Source of the DNA: Bhargavaea ginsengi
GTDB lineage: Bacteria; Bacillota; Bacilli; Bacillales_A; Planococcaceae
Reading direction: 5' to 3'
Assembly: GCF_900109165.1 (NCBI RefSeq)
Contig: NZ_FNZF01000007.1
Span: 1-64,000, forward strand
DNA length: 64,000 bases
Part shown: in pieces, positions 18,608 to 26,587 of the stretch
Position numbering within the stretch: position 1 is the first letter of the stretch
Layout: the number at the start of each line of letters is the position of its first letter
The notes under the pieces: generated by a model
The model's input: the letters and a program-made list of their open reading frames with translations, nothing else
Databases searched by the model: none
Told to the model about the DNA's origin: nothing
Made by a program: the position numbers and the translations under genes

Positions 18608-20590
18608 TCACCCCTCTGCTTTCAGTTCGAGTATCGTATCGCGGAGCGTGGCAGCCCGTTCGAAGTCGAGCGCCTTTGCCGCTTCTTTCATTTCCTTTTC
18701 CAGGGAAGCGAGGAGCGTTGCTTTCTCGTCCTTTGTCAGCTTCTTCCCTTGTGTCGCCTTTTCCGCGTACGTTGCCGTCTCATCGGCTTCGTGCGTCGCA
18801 CGGATCGATTCGCGGATCTGCTTATTGATCGTCGTCGGTGTGATGCCGTGCTTTTCGTTATAGGCGATCTGCTTCTCGCGTCTGCGCGCCGTTTCATCGA
18901 TTGCGATTCGCATCGAGTCGGTCATATTGTCGGCATACATGATGACATGCCCGTTAGAGTTACGCGCAGCGCGTCCGATCGTCTGGATCAGCGAACGCGA
19001 GGAGCGAAGGAACCCTTCCTTGTCGGCGTCGAGAATCGCGACAAGCGACACTTCCGGGATGTCGAGCCCTTCCCGCAGGAGGTTGATCCCAACGAGCACG
19101 TCATAGGTTCCGAGCCGCAGCTCCCGGATGATTTCGATCCGTTCGAGCGTTTTGATCTCGGAGTGGAGGTAGTTGACCTTGATGCCGACTTCCTTCAGAT
19201 AGTCGGTGAGGTCTTCGGACATTTTCTTTGTCAGCGTTGTAATGAGGACGCGCTCGTTTTTCCGTACGCGCTCCTGGATCTCGTCGATCAGGTCATCAAT
19301 CTGCCCTTCGATCGGGCGGACTTCGATGACCGGGTCAAGCAACCCCGTCGGCCGGATAATCTGTTCGACCATCTCAGGGGTGTGCTCGAGCTCGTACGGG
19401 CCCGGCGTCGCCGATACATAGATCGCCTGGCGGAGCCGTGCCTCGAACTCCTCAAACTTAAGCGGACGGTTGTCAAGCGCCGACGGCAGGCGGAACCCGT
19501 GGTCCACAAGCACCTGCTTGCGCGCCTGGTCCCCGTTGTACATCCCGCGGATCTGCGGAAGTGTCACGTGGCTTTCGTCGATGACCATAAGGAAGTCGTC
19601 CGGGAAGTAGTCGAGCAGCGTGTACGGTGTAGCCCCTGCCGGTTTCAGGGTCAGGTGACGGGAATAGTTTTCGATCCCCGAGCAGAATCCCATCTCCTTC
19701 ATCATTTCCAGGTCATAGCGCGTGCGCTGCTCGAGCCGCTGGGCCTCCAGCAGCTTGTCCTCCGAGCGCAGTGCCTTCAGCTGCTCTTCCAGCTCGGCCT
19801 CGATATTCGCGATCGCCTTTTTCATCTTTTCTTCTCTCGTGACGAAGTGGGATGCCGGGAAGATCGCGACGTGGTCGCGGTCGCCGAGGATCTCCCCGGT
19901 GAGCGCATCGACCTCGCGGAGCCGGTCGATCTCATCTCCAAAAAACTCGATCCGGATGCACCGCTCATCGCGCGATGCCGGGAAGATCTCCACGACGTCG
20001 CCGCGCACGCGGAACGTCCCGCGGATGAAGTTCATGTCATTTCGGTTGTACTGGATATCGACGAACCGGCGCAGCAGCTCGTTGCGGCTGATTTCCATAC
20101 CCACCCGGAGCGACACGAGCATCTCGCGGTATTCGTCCGGGTTACCGAGACCGTAGATGCACGACACGGACGCCACGATCAGGACGTCGTTCCGCTCAAA
20201 CAGCGAAGACGTCGCCGAGTGGCGCAGCTTGTCGATCTCATCATTGATGCTCGCGTCTTTTTCGATATACGTATCCGTCGACGGCACATAGGCCTCGGGC
20301 TGATAGTAGTCGTAGTAACTGACAAAGTATTCGACGGCGTTGTTCGGGAAGAACTCCTTGAACTCGCTGTACAGCTGGCCGGCGAGCGTCTTATTGTGTG
20401 CGATGACGAGCGTCGGCTTGTTGATTTCCGTCAGTACGTTCGAGACGGTGAACGTTTTCCCTGTTCCCGTCGCCCCGAGGAGCGTCTGATGCCGCTTGCC
20501 TTCATTTACACCGGCGATCAGCCGGTCGATTGCCCTCGGCTGATCGCCCAAGGGCTCATACGGTGCCTGCAGTTCAAATTTCTGGACCAT
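18608..20590 (-). CDS. uvrB: Excinuclease ABC subunit B
   Basis: UvrB verifies DNA damage in the UvrAB complex and recruits UvrC. The helicase fold shows Walker [15 protein letters not shown], the beta-hairpin [16 protein letters not shown] that probes the lesion, the DEAH-like DESHVTLPQ and motif [13 protein letters not shown]-terminal UVR motif ([18 protein letters not shown]) binds UvrA/UvrC. 660 residues is typical. It is first in the uvrB-uvrA operon, with a LexA box about 90 bases upstream of the start, so SOS induction is expected. Confidence 0.98.
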   Translation of the reverse strand: MVQKFELQAPYEPLGDQPRAIDRLIAGVNEGKRHQTLLGATGTGKTFTVSNVLTEINKPTLVIAHNKTLAGQLYSEFKEFFPNNAVEYFVSYYDYYQPEAYVPSTDTYIEKDASINDEIDKLRHSATSSLFERNDVLIVASVSCIYGLGNPDEYREMLVSLRVGMEISRNELLRRFVDIQYNRNDMNFIRGTFRVRGDVVEIFPASRDERCIRIEFFGDEIDRLREVDALTGEILGDRDHVAIFPASHFVTREEKMKKAIANIEAELEEQLKALRSEDKLLEAQRLEQRTRYDLEMMKEMGFCSGIENYSRHLTLKPAGATPYTLLDYFPDDFLMVIDESHVTLPQIRGMYNGDQARKQVLVDHGFRLPSALDNRPLKFEEFEARLRQAIYVSATPGPYELEHTPEMVEQIIRPTGLLDPVIEVRPIEGQIDDLIDEIQERVRKNERVLITTLTKKMSEDLTDYLKEVGIKVNYLHSEIKTLERIEIIRELRLGTYDVLVGINLLREGLDIPEVSLVAILDADKEGFLRSSRSLIQTIGRAARNSNGHVIMYADNMTDSMRIAIDETARRREKQIAYNEKHGITPTTINKQIRESIRATHEADETATYAEKATQGKKLTKDEKATLLASLEKEMKEAAKALDFERAATLRDTILELKAEG

Positions 20591-20643
20591 GTCCCGTCCC
20601 CTTCCGATTGCGTTCGTGGAACTCTCGATAATGTCACTATCGT

Positions 20644-20689
20644 ATCATATTCCCCTATTCTTCTCGAGCAAAAAGCGAACAGGTGTTTT
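20644..20689 (-). promoter_or_regulatory. uvrBA promoter with LexA (DinR) box
   Basis: CGAACAGGTGTTTT (20676-20689) matches the Bacillus LexA consensus CGAACRNRYGTTYC at all but the last base. It lies next to a minus-strand promoter with TTGCTC (20666-20671) and TATGAT (20644-20649), spacer 16. The rest of the interval to 20861 shows no gene. Confidence 0.8.
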
Positions 20690-20861
20690 CAATCAATCTG
20701 ATGCCGGTTTTTTGAGAAAACGGAGCGGCCTTCCCCTCTCCCGGACGGCATGTCTGAACGCGTCCGGACACACAAAACCGCCCGCACACAGGGCTCAAAT
20801 CCCCTTCAGTACGGACGGTTCAACAATATGATTTCGGCATGATGTCAGCAATCCTCCAGCG

Positions 20862-21107
20862 TTACGGTTTCACGGTTTCGTCGTCTTCCAGCTGATTCAG
20901 CTGTTCGGTGTGCAGATTGAAGGCTTCCACGTCTTTCTTGTCCAGTGCCTCGTCGATCAGATTGAGCAGGCGTTCCCTCGTCTGTTCACGGTGCACATGC
21001 TTCAGGAACAGGTCCATGTAGATGTCGTTCAGCAGCTGCTCAGACGGACTCGCCTGACCCTTGCCGACCGCCTTCAGGAATTCCGCATACGAATAGTAAT
21101 GTTCCAT
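20862..21107 (-). CDS. IDEAL-domain protein
   Basis: A small acidic cytoplasmic protein with the IDEAL domain, named after its conserved motif. Here LLNLIDEALDKKDVEAFNLHTEQLNQL (residues about 45-71) fits that motif. Proteins with this domain in Bacillales include small regulators and IDEAL fusions with unknown partners. The ATG at 21107 (MEHYYSYAEFLKAVGKG) is chosen because AGGTGG lies about 8 bases before it. It has 82 residues. It is divergent from comK, with a shared AT-rich region between. No specific function can be assigned. Confidence 0.72.
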   Translation of the reverse strand: MEHYYSYAEFLKAVGKGQASPSEQLLNDIYMDLFLKHVHREQTRERLLNLIDEALDKKDVEAFNLHTEQLNQLEDDETVKP

Positions 21108-21221
21108 TCCATTCACCACCTGGCGCTTTTTCCTATTATATATGCAAACGGGTGGCGGATGCAACGGTTATTTTTAAATTTTCGATATTCACAGTTAATT
21201 GACAATAATGAGAAATAAGTC

Positions 21222-21249
21222 TTGCTTTATTTCCAACCATTTCTATAAT
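21222..21249 (+). promoter_or_regulatory. Promoter of comK
   Basis: TTGCTT (21222-21227) and a consensus TATAAT (21244-21249) with a 16-base spacer lie 33 bases before the comK start. The region upstream is AT-rich, as expected for a gene that may control itself, but no clean pair of ComK boxes was found. Confidence 0.6.
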
Positions 21250-21281
21250 TAGATGTATACATAGTCAGGGGGTCATCTATT

Positions 21282-21794
21282 TTGGACATGAAACGGCTGG
21301 CATCTCCTTATTATATTTCGTTCGACACACTGGCTCTTGAGCCTAAAGTGATTGATGGCAAGGTCTGCACGGTCGTTACGGAGAAGAAAGACAAGCTCCT
21401 GCTCGACAGCAGGCCGCTCAATAACCTCAAGCGGGCCTGTGAGATGTATGGAACCACGCTTCGGCAGGCCATTCAGATTTCCAGCAAGCTAATCGGAAAT
21501 CATCATAAAGTTCCTGTGCTGATCGTCCAGGACATGGGGATGCCGTGCATCTTTCTTCCGACGCTATCGCCGCAATCCGATAGCAATGTCTGGATCGGGC
21601 TGCACGGCATCGAAGATTACTGGGGAAACTCAAATTCCTGCGAGGTGCTGCTGGAAAACGGCGATACTATCCGGGTCAATGTCTCGATTCAGACGATGAA
21701 CCGGCAGTATGCCCTAGCATGCCGGCTGGACAAAAAGTTTTCCCGGATGCAGTACTATCTGCGTCATCCCGGGCTCGACCGGGAATTCATCTAG
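21282..21794 (+). CDS. comK: Competence transcription factor ComK
   Basis: ComK is the master activator of DNA-uptake genes in Bacillus-type competence. The protein shows the family's conserved blocks: EVKVIDGKVC-like EPKVIDGKVCTVVTEKK (residues about 20-36), the RPLNNLKRACEMYGTTL helix, KVPVLI and the FLPTLSPQSDSNVWIGLHGI block matching the FPTLS..W segment of B. subtilis ComK. The start is probably the TTG at 21282 with GGGGG 9 bases before; an ATG two codons later is possible. The 170 residues are slightly shorter than the B. subtilis protein at the C-terminus. The gene appears intact, implying potential for natural transformation. Confidence 0.85.
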   Translation: MDMKRLASPYYISFDTLALEPKVIDGKVCTVVTEKKDKLLLDSRPLNNLKRACEMYGTTLRQAIQISSKLIGNHHKVPVLIVQDMGMPCIFLPTLSPQSDSNVWIGLHGIEDYWGNSNSCEVLLENGDTIRVNVSIQTMNRQYALACRLDKKFSRMQYYLRHPGLDREFI

Positions 21795-22156
21795 ACGGCG
21801 CGGTCACCCATCGCCAGGTAAACACCAAGCAATTCCTCCGACCGGTTGCGCAGCCGGACATTCAGGTAGCGCCGGTGGTCCTCGTAGCCGCCATGGATGA
21901 ATACATACTCCGTGAACATGTCGTCATGGTTCCCCTTGATCACCTTCATCGAGTGGCGGCGCATGTAAAGACGGGATTCCTTCAGGTCCTTCTGCACAAG
22001 CTTTTCTGCCTCCGCGATCATCGCGAGGTACGGGCGCTTGAGTTTGAACGGGCCTTTTTCGAATGCGAGCCGGTCGCGCTCCAAGATGATGAGGAGCATC
22101 GGCAGGTAAATCTGGTTTTCAAAGTGAGGCAGTGCCTCCGGCGGGATCAATGGCAT
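21791..22156 (-). CDS. YhjD-like protein of unknown function, behind a LexA box
   Basis: A 121-residue soluble protein resembling B. subtilis YhjD (IYLPMLLIILERDRLAFEKGPFKLKRPYLAMI). It is predicted mostly helical with many charged residues (AEAEKLVQKDLKESRLYMRRHSMKVIKG). No catalytic motif is recognised. Its stop overlaps the convergent comK stop by 4 bases. The upstream region holds a near-perfect LexA box (22184-22197), suggesting DNA-damage induction. The YhjD assignment is from memory of the family; the function is not known. Confidence 0.6.
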   Translation of the reverse strand: MPLIPPEALPHFENQIYLPMLLIILERDRLAFEKGPFKLKRPYLAMIAEAEKLVQKDLKESRLYMRRHSMKVIKGNHDDMFTEYVFIHGGYEDHRRYLNVRLRNRSEELLGVYLAMGDRAV

Positions 22157-22183
22157 ACTGTCCCTCCCCTCCTTCTGAAGAAA

Positions 22184-22197
22184 AGAACGTTTGTTCG
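22184..22197 (-). promoter_or_regulatory. LexA (DinR) box upstream of the YhjD-like gene
   Basis: On the minus strand CGAACAAACGTTCT fits CGAACRNRYGTTYC except for the last base, 28 bases from the start codon of the 121-residue gene. It is a better palindrome than the uvrB box. Confidence 0.75.
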
Positions 22198-22327
22198 TAT
22201 TTTTATCTTACCCCATTGCTTCATGTTTATGCAATGACCTTTTTCTGTCATGCAGTGGCGGAACGTGGCGCCTCATGGTAATGTTTTTGTAAACGGGGGA
22301 TTTTTCACACAATGAGGGGGATTGAAT

Positions 22328-23104
22328 ATGGAAACCGTCCGCTATGAACAAAAAGGCCATATCGGCATCGTAACGCTTGACCGGCCGGCCGCGATGAACG
22401 CATTTAACTATGAACTCATTTCTGATCTGGGGCAGATCGTCGAATCGATTCGCATCAACCCAGACATCCGTGTCGTGCTGTTCACGGCCGCCGGCGACCG
22501 TGCATTCAGCGTCGGCGCCGACCTGAAGGAACGCAAAACTTTGCCGGAACAGCATGTAAAACGGAATCTTTATAAAATCGGCGAAGTGTTCACCGCCATC
22601 GAAAACCTGCCTCAGCCGACGATCGCCGTCATCGGCGGCTACGCATTCGGCGGCGGAATGGAACTGGCGCTCGCCTGCGACTTCCGCATTGCCTCGGAAA
22701 CGGCCGTCATGGGCCTGACCGAGACGAGCCTCGCCATCATCCCGGGCGCCGGCGGCACACAGCGCCTGCCCCGCCTGATCGGCGAAGCGAAAGCGCTCGA
22801 ACTGATCCTCACCGCCAAGCGCATGAAGGCTGAAGAAGCCTACCGGTACGGCGTCGTCACAAAAGTCGTGCCGCCGGAGCAGCTCCTGGACGCAGCCGGA
22901 GAACTCGCCGACCAGATGCTCGCCAACGGCCCGATCGGCCTCCAGCAGGCGAAATTCGCCATCAAGCACGGCATGAACGCCGACATCCAGACCGGGCTCG
23001 CCATCGAACGCAAGGCGTATGAAGTGACGATCCCGACGGAAGACCGGATCGAGGCACTGAACGCATTTGCGGAAAAGCGGAAGCCTGAGTTTAAAGGGAG
23101 ATAA
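22328..23104 (+). CDS. Enoyl-CoA hydratase/isomerase family protein
   Basis: A crotonase-fold enzyme, most likely adding water to 2-enoyl-CoA in fatty-acid or amino-acid breakdown. Typical motifs are LDRPAAMNAFNYEL, the oxyanion-hole segment GDRAFSVGADLKE (residues about 57-69), GYAFGGGMELALACDFRIAS and the catalytic-glutamate region MGLTETSLAIIPGAGGTQRLPR. Start ATG at 22328 with GAGGGGG 7 bases before. 258 residues is standard. The exact substrate cannot be told from sequence; methylglutaconyl-CoA hydratase is also possible. It is a single gene with its own terminator. Confidence 0.88.
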   Translation: METVRYEQKGHIGIVTLDRPAAMNAFNYELISDLGQIVESIRINPDIRVVLFTAAGDRAFSVGADLKERKTLPEQHVKRNLYKIGEVFTAIENLPQPTIAVIGGYAFGGGMELALACDFRIASETAVMGLTETSLAIIPGAGGTQRLPRLIGEAKALELILTAKRMKAEEAYRYGVVTKVVPPEQLLDAAGELADQMLANGPIGLQQAKFAIKHGMNADIQTGLAIERKAYEVTIPTEDRIEALNAFAEKRKPEFKGR

Positions 23105-23109
23105 TGTGG

Positions 23110-23146
23110 AAGCCGGAAAGTCCGTTACGGGACTTTCCGGCTTTGT
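23110..23146 (+). terminator. Terminator after enoyl-CoA hydratase
   Basis: AAGCCGGAAAGTCC and GGGACTTTCCGGCTT pair around GTTAC, followed by TGTTT. Confidence 0.85.
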
Positions 23147-23160
23147 TTGAGGCAACGCGT

Positions 23161-23420
23161 ATGTGGCAATTCCGGGTGCCATGTGGCAATTCCGGGTGCC
23201 ATGTGGCAACTCTGGATGCCATGTGGCAATTCTGGTCCCCAAGTTGCAATTTGGGAGGCCCTATTGCAACTTGACCTTTCTTATTTCAATTCCGCATTCC
23301 TTATTTCAACTTCAGCCTCCTTATTTCAAACCGGGCTTCCTTATTGCAACCTCGGTCTCCATATTTCAACTACAGCACCCTTATTGCAACTCCGCCCTTC
23401 TTATTTCAAGTCGGCCACTG
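23161..23420. repeat. 20-nt periodic intergenic array C, 13 units
   Basis: Thirteen units of exactly 20 bases run from 23161 to 23420. Units 1 and 2 are identical (ATGTGGCAATTCCGGGTGCC). Later ones drift to TTATTTCAACTTCAGCCTCC-like forms. The core is (A/T)T(A/G)T(T/G)(T/G/C)CAA(C/T), followed by a variable half usually ending CC. Neighbouring units resemble each other most, as expected if the array grew by local duplication. It fills the space between a terminator and the DUF4256 gene. Open frames across it are meaningless because 20 is not a multiple of 3. Confidence 0.92.
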
Positions 23421-23488
23421 ATTCTCCCCGGACCGCCCGTTGAAAATTCGGTATACTGAATCTATCCCTTGATCAAGGAGGCGTCTCC

Positions 23489-24031
23489 ATGACACAAAAC
23501 CAGGAAGAACTGCTCAACGTACTGAAAACCCGCTTCGAAGAAAACATGCACCGCCACGAAGGCATCGATTGGGCAGACGTCCAATCCCGGCTGAAAGCCG
23601 CTCCGGACAAGCTCCGCTCCCTCCAGGCGATGGAAGATACCGAAGGCGAGCCGGATGTCGTCGGGAAAGACACGGAAACCGGTGAATACCTGTTTTATGA
23701 CTGCTCGCCGGAAAGCCCGAAAGGCCGCCGGAGCATCTGCTATGACCGGGAAGCGCTCGAGAAGAGGAAAAAGAACAAGCCGGAGAATTCCGCGATGGAT
23801 CTGGCCGCCGAGATGGGCATCGAGATGCTGACGGAGGATGAGTACCGGCATCTGCAGGAGCTGGAGCAGGTCGACAAGAAGACATCGAGCTGGATCCAGA
23901 CTCCGGAACGCATCCGCAAACTGGGCGGCGCCCTTTTCTGCGACCGCCGGTATGACACCGTCTTCCTCTATCACAACGGTGCTGATTCGTACTACGCAGC
24001 CAGAGGGTTCCGCGGATCCCTCAGGGTCTGA
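23489..24031 (+). CDS. DUF4256 family protein
   Basis: A 180-residue cytoplasmic protein matching the DUF4256 family. Typical blocks are LKTRFEENMHRHEGIDWADVQSRL near the N-terminus, ETGEYLFYDCSPESPKGRRSICYDREALE (residues about 63-91) and KKTSSWIQTPERIRKLGGALFCDRRYDTVFLYHNGADSYYAARGFRG at the end. The biochemical function is not known. Start ATG with CAAGGAGG before it. It is a single gene placed just after array C and before a bidirectional terminator. Confidence 0.82.
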   Translation: MTQNQEELLNVLKTRFEENMHRHEGIDWADVQSRLKAAPDKLRSLQAMEDTEGEPDVVGKDTETGEYLFYDCSPESPKGRRSICYDREALEKRKKNKPENSAMDLAAEMGIEMLTEDEYRHLQELEQVDKKTSSWIQTPERIRKLGGALFCDRRYDTVFLYHNGADSYYAARGFRGSLRV

Positions 24032-24053
24032 CAGCCAAATGCACCAAAATGTA

Positions 24054-24086
24054 AAGCCCCGGACACCCGTCCGGGGCTTCCTTTCA
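24054..24086. terminator. Terminator between DUF4256 and acyl-CoA synthetase genes
   Basis: AAGCCCCGGA and TCCGGGGCTT form a 10-bp stem with a T-rich tail on the plus strand. It separates convergent genes. Confidence 0.8.
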
Positions 24087-24091
24087 TTTAT

Positions 24092-25684
24092 TCAGTTCAC
24101 TTTCGTCGCGCCTTCCCAGAACATTTCCCGCAGCTTGAACTTCTGGAGCTTTCCTGTTGCGGTTTTCGGGAGGGCGTCGACGATTTCGACCGACTTCGGT
24201 GCCTTGAAGTGGGCCATATTGTCGCGGCAGAACTGGATGATCTCCTGTTCGGTCGCAGCGCGGTCCTCATGCAGGACGACAATCGCCTTCGGCACTTCGC
24301 CCCACTTCTCGTCCGGCACGGCGATGACGGCCGCTTCCAGGACGGAGGCATGCTTGTAGAGGACGCCTTCGATCTCGGTCGAGGAGATGTTCTCACCGCC
24401 CGAGATGATCATGTCCTTGGCGCGGTCGCGGATCTCAATGTAGCCGTCTGGGAATGTGACGGCAAGGTCACCGGTGTGGAACCAGCCGTCCTTGATCGCT
24501 TCGGCGGTCTTTTCGGGATCCTTGTAGTAGCCGTCCATGACGACGTTGCCCCGTGTGACGATCTCGCCGAGTTCCATGCCGTCCCAGTCGACTTCGGTGC
24601 CGTCTTCGCGGACCACTTTCGTTTCGCCGTTAAAGGCCAGCTCGATGCCCTGGCGCGCCTTGATCGCCGCCTGCTCATCTGCGGACTTGCCGTCGAACTC
24701 CGCTTTCCACTCGTTGTACAGGATAAACGGCGATGTCTCGGTGAGGCCGTAGACATGCATCATGTTCAGGCCGAGCAAATCCTGTGCGCGCTGGATCAGC
24801 GCTGCCGCCGGCGGGGAGCCTGCCGTCGCCATGCGCGGCTTTGTCGAAATCTTCACTTCCTGGGCCTTCGGTTCATTGACGAGCATATTGACGACTGTCG
24901 GTGCGCCGCACAGCAAGCTGATCTTCTTGTCTTCGAACAAGTCGAGAATAGTAGACGGCACGACCTTCCGCAGGCACACATGCGTCGCGCCTGCCGCGGT
25001 GATCGCCCAAACCCCGCCCCAGCCGTTCGCATGGAACATCGGGAGCGTATGGAGGTAGACATCGTCATGCTTCACGCTCAGGTGGTACATGAAGTTCGCC
25101 GCGTTCAAATAGTTGCCCCGGTGCGTCAGCATGACGCCCTTCGGACGGGACGTCGTGCCGCTCGTATAGTTCAGCGTGAGCAGCTGGTTCTCGTCGATTT
25201 CCACCTCGGGCACCTTCGCGTCTTCCGGTACGTCCCCGATGAATGTCTCATAATCCTTGGCAGGCAGGTTATGCTCAGCTCCGTCCACTTTCACGACGAC
25301 AAACTTGTCGAAGCTCAGCTTACCCTGGATTTCTGCGATCGGTGCCGTGAACTCCTCGTCGACGATGAGCATCTTGGAATCGCTGTGGTTCAGGATATAT
25401 TCCATATCCGCCGGTGAGATCCGGTAGTTGAGCGGAACCATGACCGCTCCGATCTGGCAGATGCCGTAGAAGGCTTCGAGCATATAGTGGGTGTTCGGCA
25501 GCATGACCGCAACGTGGTCCCCCTCACGGATGCCGGCATCGTGCAGTGCCACGGACAGTTTGTCCGCCCGCTCCAGGAACTCTCTATACGTAAACTCCTT
25601 ATCTTCATCAATCACCGCAATCTTGTCCGGGTAATACTTAAATGCCCTCCGCTTCCAGTCCAGCGGCGTCAGCGCAGCAAACAT
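24092..25684 (-). CDS. Fatty-acid--CoA ligase (AMP-binding family)
   Basis: This enzyme activates a carboxylic acid to its acyl-CoA through an acyl-adenylate. The P-loop is LNYTSGTTSRPKGVMLTHRG (residues about 171-190), the adenylate motif is MHVYGLTETSPF, and GWFHTGDLA with the catalytic lysine in PKTATGKLQKFKLRE closes the C-terminal domain. The 530 residues and N-terminal LTPLDWKRRAFKYYPDK resemble medium/long-chain ligases of Bacillales. Exact chain length is uncertain. Two cre-like sites lie between the start and the upstream gene, suggesting CcpA repression on sugar. A second, FadR-controlled ligase lies at 50.5 kb. Confidence 0.88.
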   Translation of the reverse strand: MFAALTPLDWKRRAFKYYPDKIAVIDEDKEFTYREFLERADKLSVALHDAGIREGDHVAVMLPNTHYMLEAFYGICQIGAVMVPLNYRISPADMEYILNHSDSKMLIVDEEFTAPIAEIQGKLSFDKFVVVKVDGAEHNLPAKDYETFIGDVPEDAKVPEVEIDENQLLTLNYTSGTTSRPKGVMLTHRGNYLNAANFMYHLSVKHDDVYLHTLPMFHANGWGGVWAITAAGATHVCLRKVVPSTILDLFEDKKISLLCGAPTVVNMLVNEPKAQEVKISTKPRMATAGSPPAAALIQRAQDLLGLNMMHVYGLTETSPFILYNEWKAEFDGKSADEQAAIKARQGIELAFNGETKVVREDGTEVDWDGMELGEIVTRGNVVMDGYYKDPEKTAEAIKDGWFHTGDLAVTFPDGYIEIRDRAKDMIISGGENISSTEIEGVLYKHASVLEAAVIAVPDEKWGEVPKAIVVLHEDRAATEQEIIQFCRDNMAHFKAPKSVEIVDALPKTATGKLQKFKLREMFWEGATKVN

Positions 25685-25699
25685 GGAACCCTCTCCCTT

Positions 25700-25752
25700 C
25701 AGAAACGTTTATCTAATCAGAATTATTTTAATATAAATAGAAAACGTTTACA
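25700..25752 (-). promoter_or_regulatory. Two cre (CcpA) sites upstream of the acyl-CoA ligase
   Basis: On the minus strand TGTAAACGTTTTCT (25739-25752) fits the cre consensus TGWAARCGYTWNCW throughout. A second, weaker site GATAAACGTTTCTG lies at 25700-25713. The first overlaps a possible -35 (TTGTAA). CcpA with seryl-phosphorylated HPr or Crh would block transcription here. Confidence 0.7.
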
Positions 25753-25802
25753 ATAGAAGGTTGGGTGCCCCAACGAAATAGAGCGCCCCGCAGGACGCTC
25801 CA

Positions 25803-25991
25803 TCATGGTTCCGGCCGTTCTTTTTTCGCACCGAGATAATGAATGATCTCCCCGATCACCAGGCCAATTGCAATTGCGAGAATGGCTGTGGTATAGTCCG
25901 GGTCCTCCATAAGCAAGCCAATCGCCATGAACGTTGCGGCCATGGCAAGTACTACGGGCAAAAGTTGTTTGATTCGTGATTTTATATACAT
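25803..25991 (-). CDS. Small two-helix membrane protein
   Basis: A 62-residue protein with two hydrophobic segments (LLPVVLAMAATFMAIGLLM and TAILAIAIGLVIGEIIHYL) and a basic C-terminal tail GAKKERPEP. It starts at ATG after a GGGGGG ribosome site. No family is recognised. It lies upstream of the acyl-CoA ligase on the same strand and is divergent from the SMR pair, with array D between. Confidence 0.65.
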   Translation of the reverse strand: MYIKSRIKQLLPVVLAMAATFMAIGLLMEDPDYTTAILAIAIGLVIGEIIHYLGAKKERPEP

Positions 25992-26061
25992 GCGGCCACC
26001 CCCCTAACCCTTTATCTTCCATTATAGCAAACCGTTCGCAGTAATAAAGATGGGACGGTTA

Positions 26062-26166
26062 CGTAACACTCATGGCGGGTTGCGTAACACTCGCGGGCAG
26101 TTCTGTAACACTCAGGGCTGGATCCGTAACACTCGCGGGCAGTTCCGTGACACTCGCGCAGGTTCC
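26062..26166. repeat. 21-nt periodic intergenic array D (CGTAACACTC family)
   Basis: Units start at 26062, 26083, 26104, 26125 and 26146, exactly 21 bases apart. The core is CGTAACACTC followed by a G/C-rich variable half. The units at 26083 and 26125 are identical over all 21 bases although a different unit lies between them. A drifted sixth half-unit (GCCACACTCC) is at 26175. The array lies between divergent genes. Confidence 0.87.
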
Positions 26167-26263
26167 GCGGATGGGCCACACTCCGGATGTATTTTGATTG
26201 CCAACTGCTCTTCAAATAGGAGAAGCTAGATTGACATCCATCAACATCAAGCGAGGGATTTTC

Positions 26264-26587
26264 ATGAATGCTTACGCACTGCTGTTCGCCGCCATCATCA
26301 GCGAGGTGATCGGCAGTTCCCTCCTGAAGGCGACCGACGGGTTCAGGAAGCCACTGCCGACGCTCGGCGTCGTCGCCGGATACGGACTCGCCTTCTATGC
26401 CCTGTCGCTGACCTTACTGACATTGCCGCTCGGCCTGACCTACGCCGTCTGGTCGGGGCTCGGTACCGCACTTACCGCGATGGTCGGCGTCATCGTCTAT
26501 AAAGAAGGATTTGACGGCCGGAAGCTTGCCGGGCTCGCCATGATCATCGCGGGCGTCATCCTTCTGAACGTTGGAGGTGCAGAATGA
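26264..26587 (+). CDS. Small multidrug resistance (SMR) efflux protein, first of a pair
   Basis: A four-helix proton-coupled exporter subunit of the SMR family. The conserved membrane glutamate is in LLFAAIISEVIGSSLLKATDGF (residue about 13), followed by YGLAFYALSL, LPLGLTYAVWSGLGTAL and GLAMIIAGVILLN, the standard four segments. ATG at 26264 gives 107 residues. Its TGA overlaps the ATG of the next SMR gene, so the two are coupled and probably form a heterodimer like EbrAB or YkkCD. Substrates could be quaternary ammonium compounds, dyes or guanidinium. No guanidine riboswitch was seen upstream. Confidence 0.9.
   Translation: MNAYALLFAAIISEVIGSSLLKATDGFRKPLPTLGVVAGYGLAFYALSLTLLTLPLGLTYAVWSGLGTALTAMVGVIVYKEGFDGRKLAGLAMIIAGVILLNVGGAE

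Noticed and set aside
18464-20701. 745-codon plus-strand open frame opposite uvrB
   Set aside because: Antisense shadow of uvrB, whose minus-strand product is unmistakable; codon bias in GC-rich genes leaves such frames open.
21165-21243. ComK autoregulation boxes (AAAA-N5-TTTT pairs)
   Set aside because: The region is AT-rich but no pair with the required form and spacing was found by eye.
22208-23242. 344-codon minus-strand open frame opposite the enoyl-CoA hydratase
   Set aside because: Shadow frame; the plus-strand crotonase motifs are clear.
23161-23420. CRISPR array
   Set aside because: Units are 20 nt with a 10-nt degenerate core, far below CRISPR repeat and spacer lengths, and no cas gene is in the window.
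23147-23459. Open frames of about 98 codons across array C
   Set aside because: They only exist because the repeat lacks stops; a 20-nt period changes frame every unit, so no repeated peptide is kept.
26183-26263. Guanidine (ykkC) riboswitch before the SMR pair
   Set aside because: The available leader is under 90 bases and none of the expected conserved segments was found.
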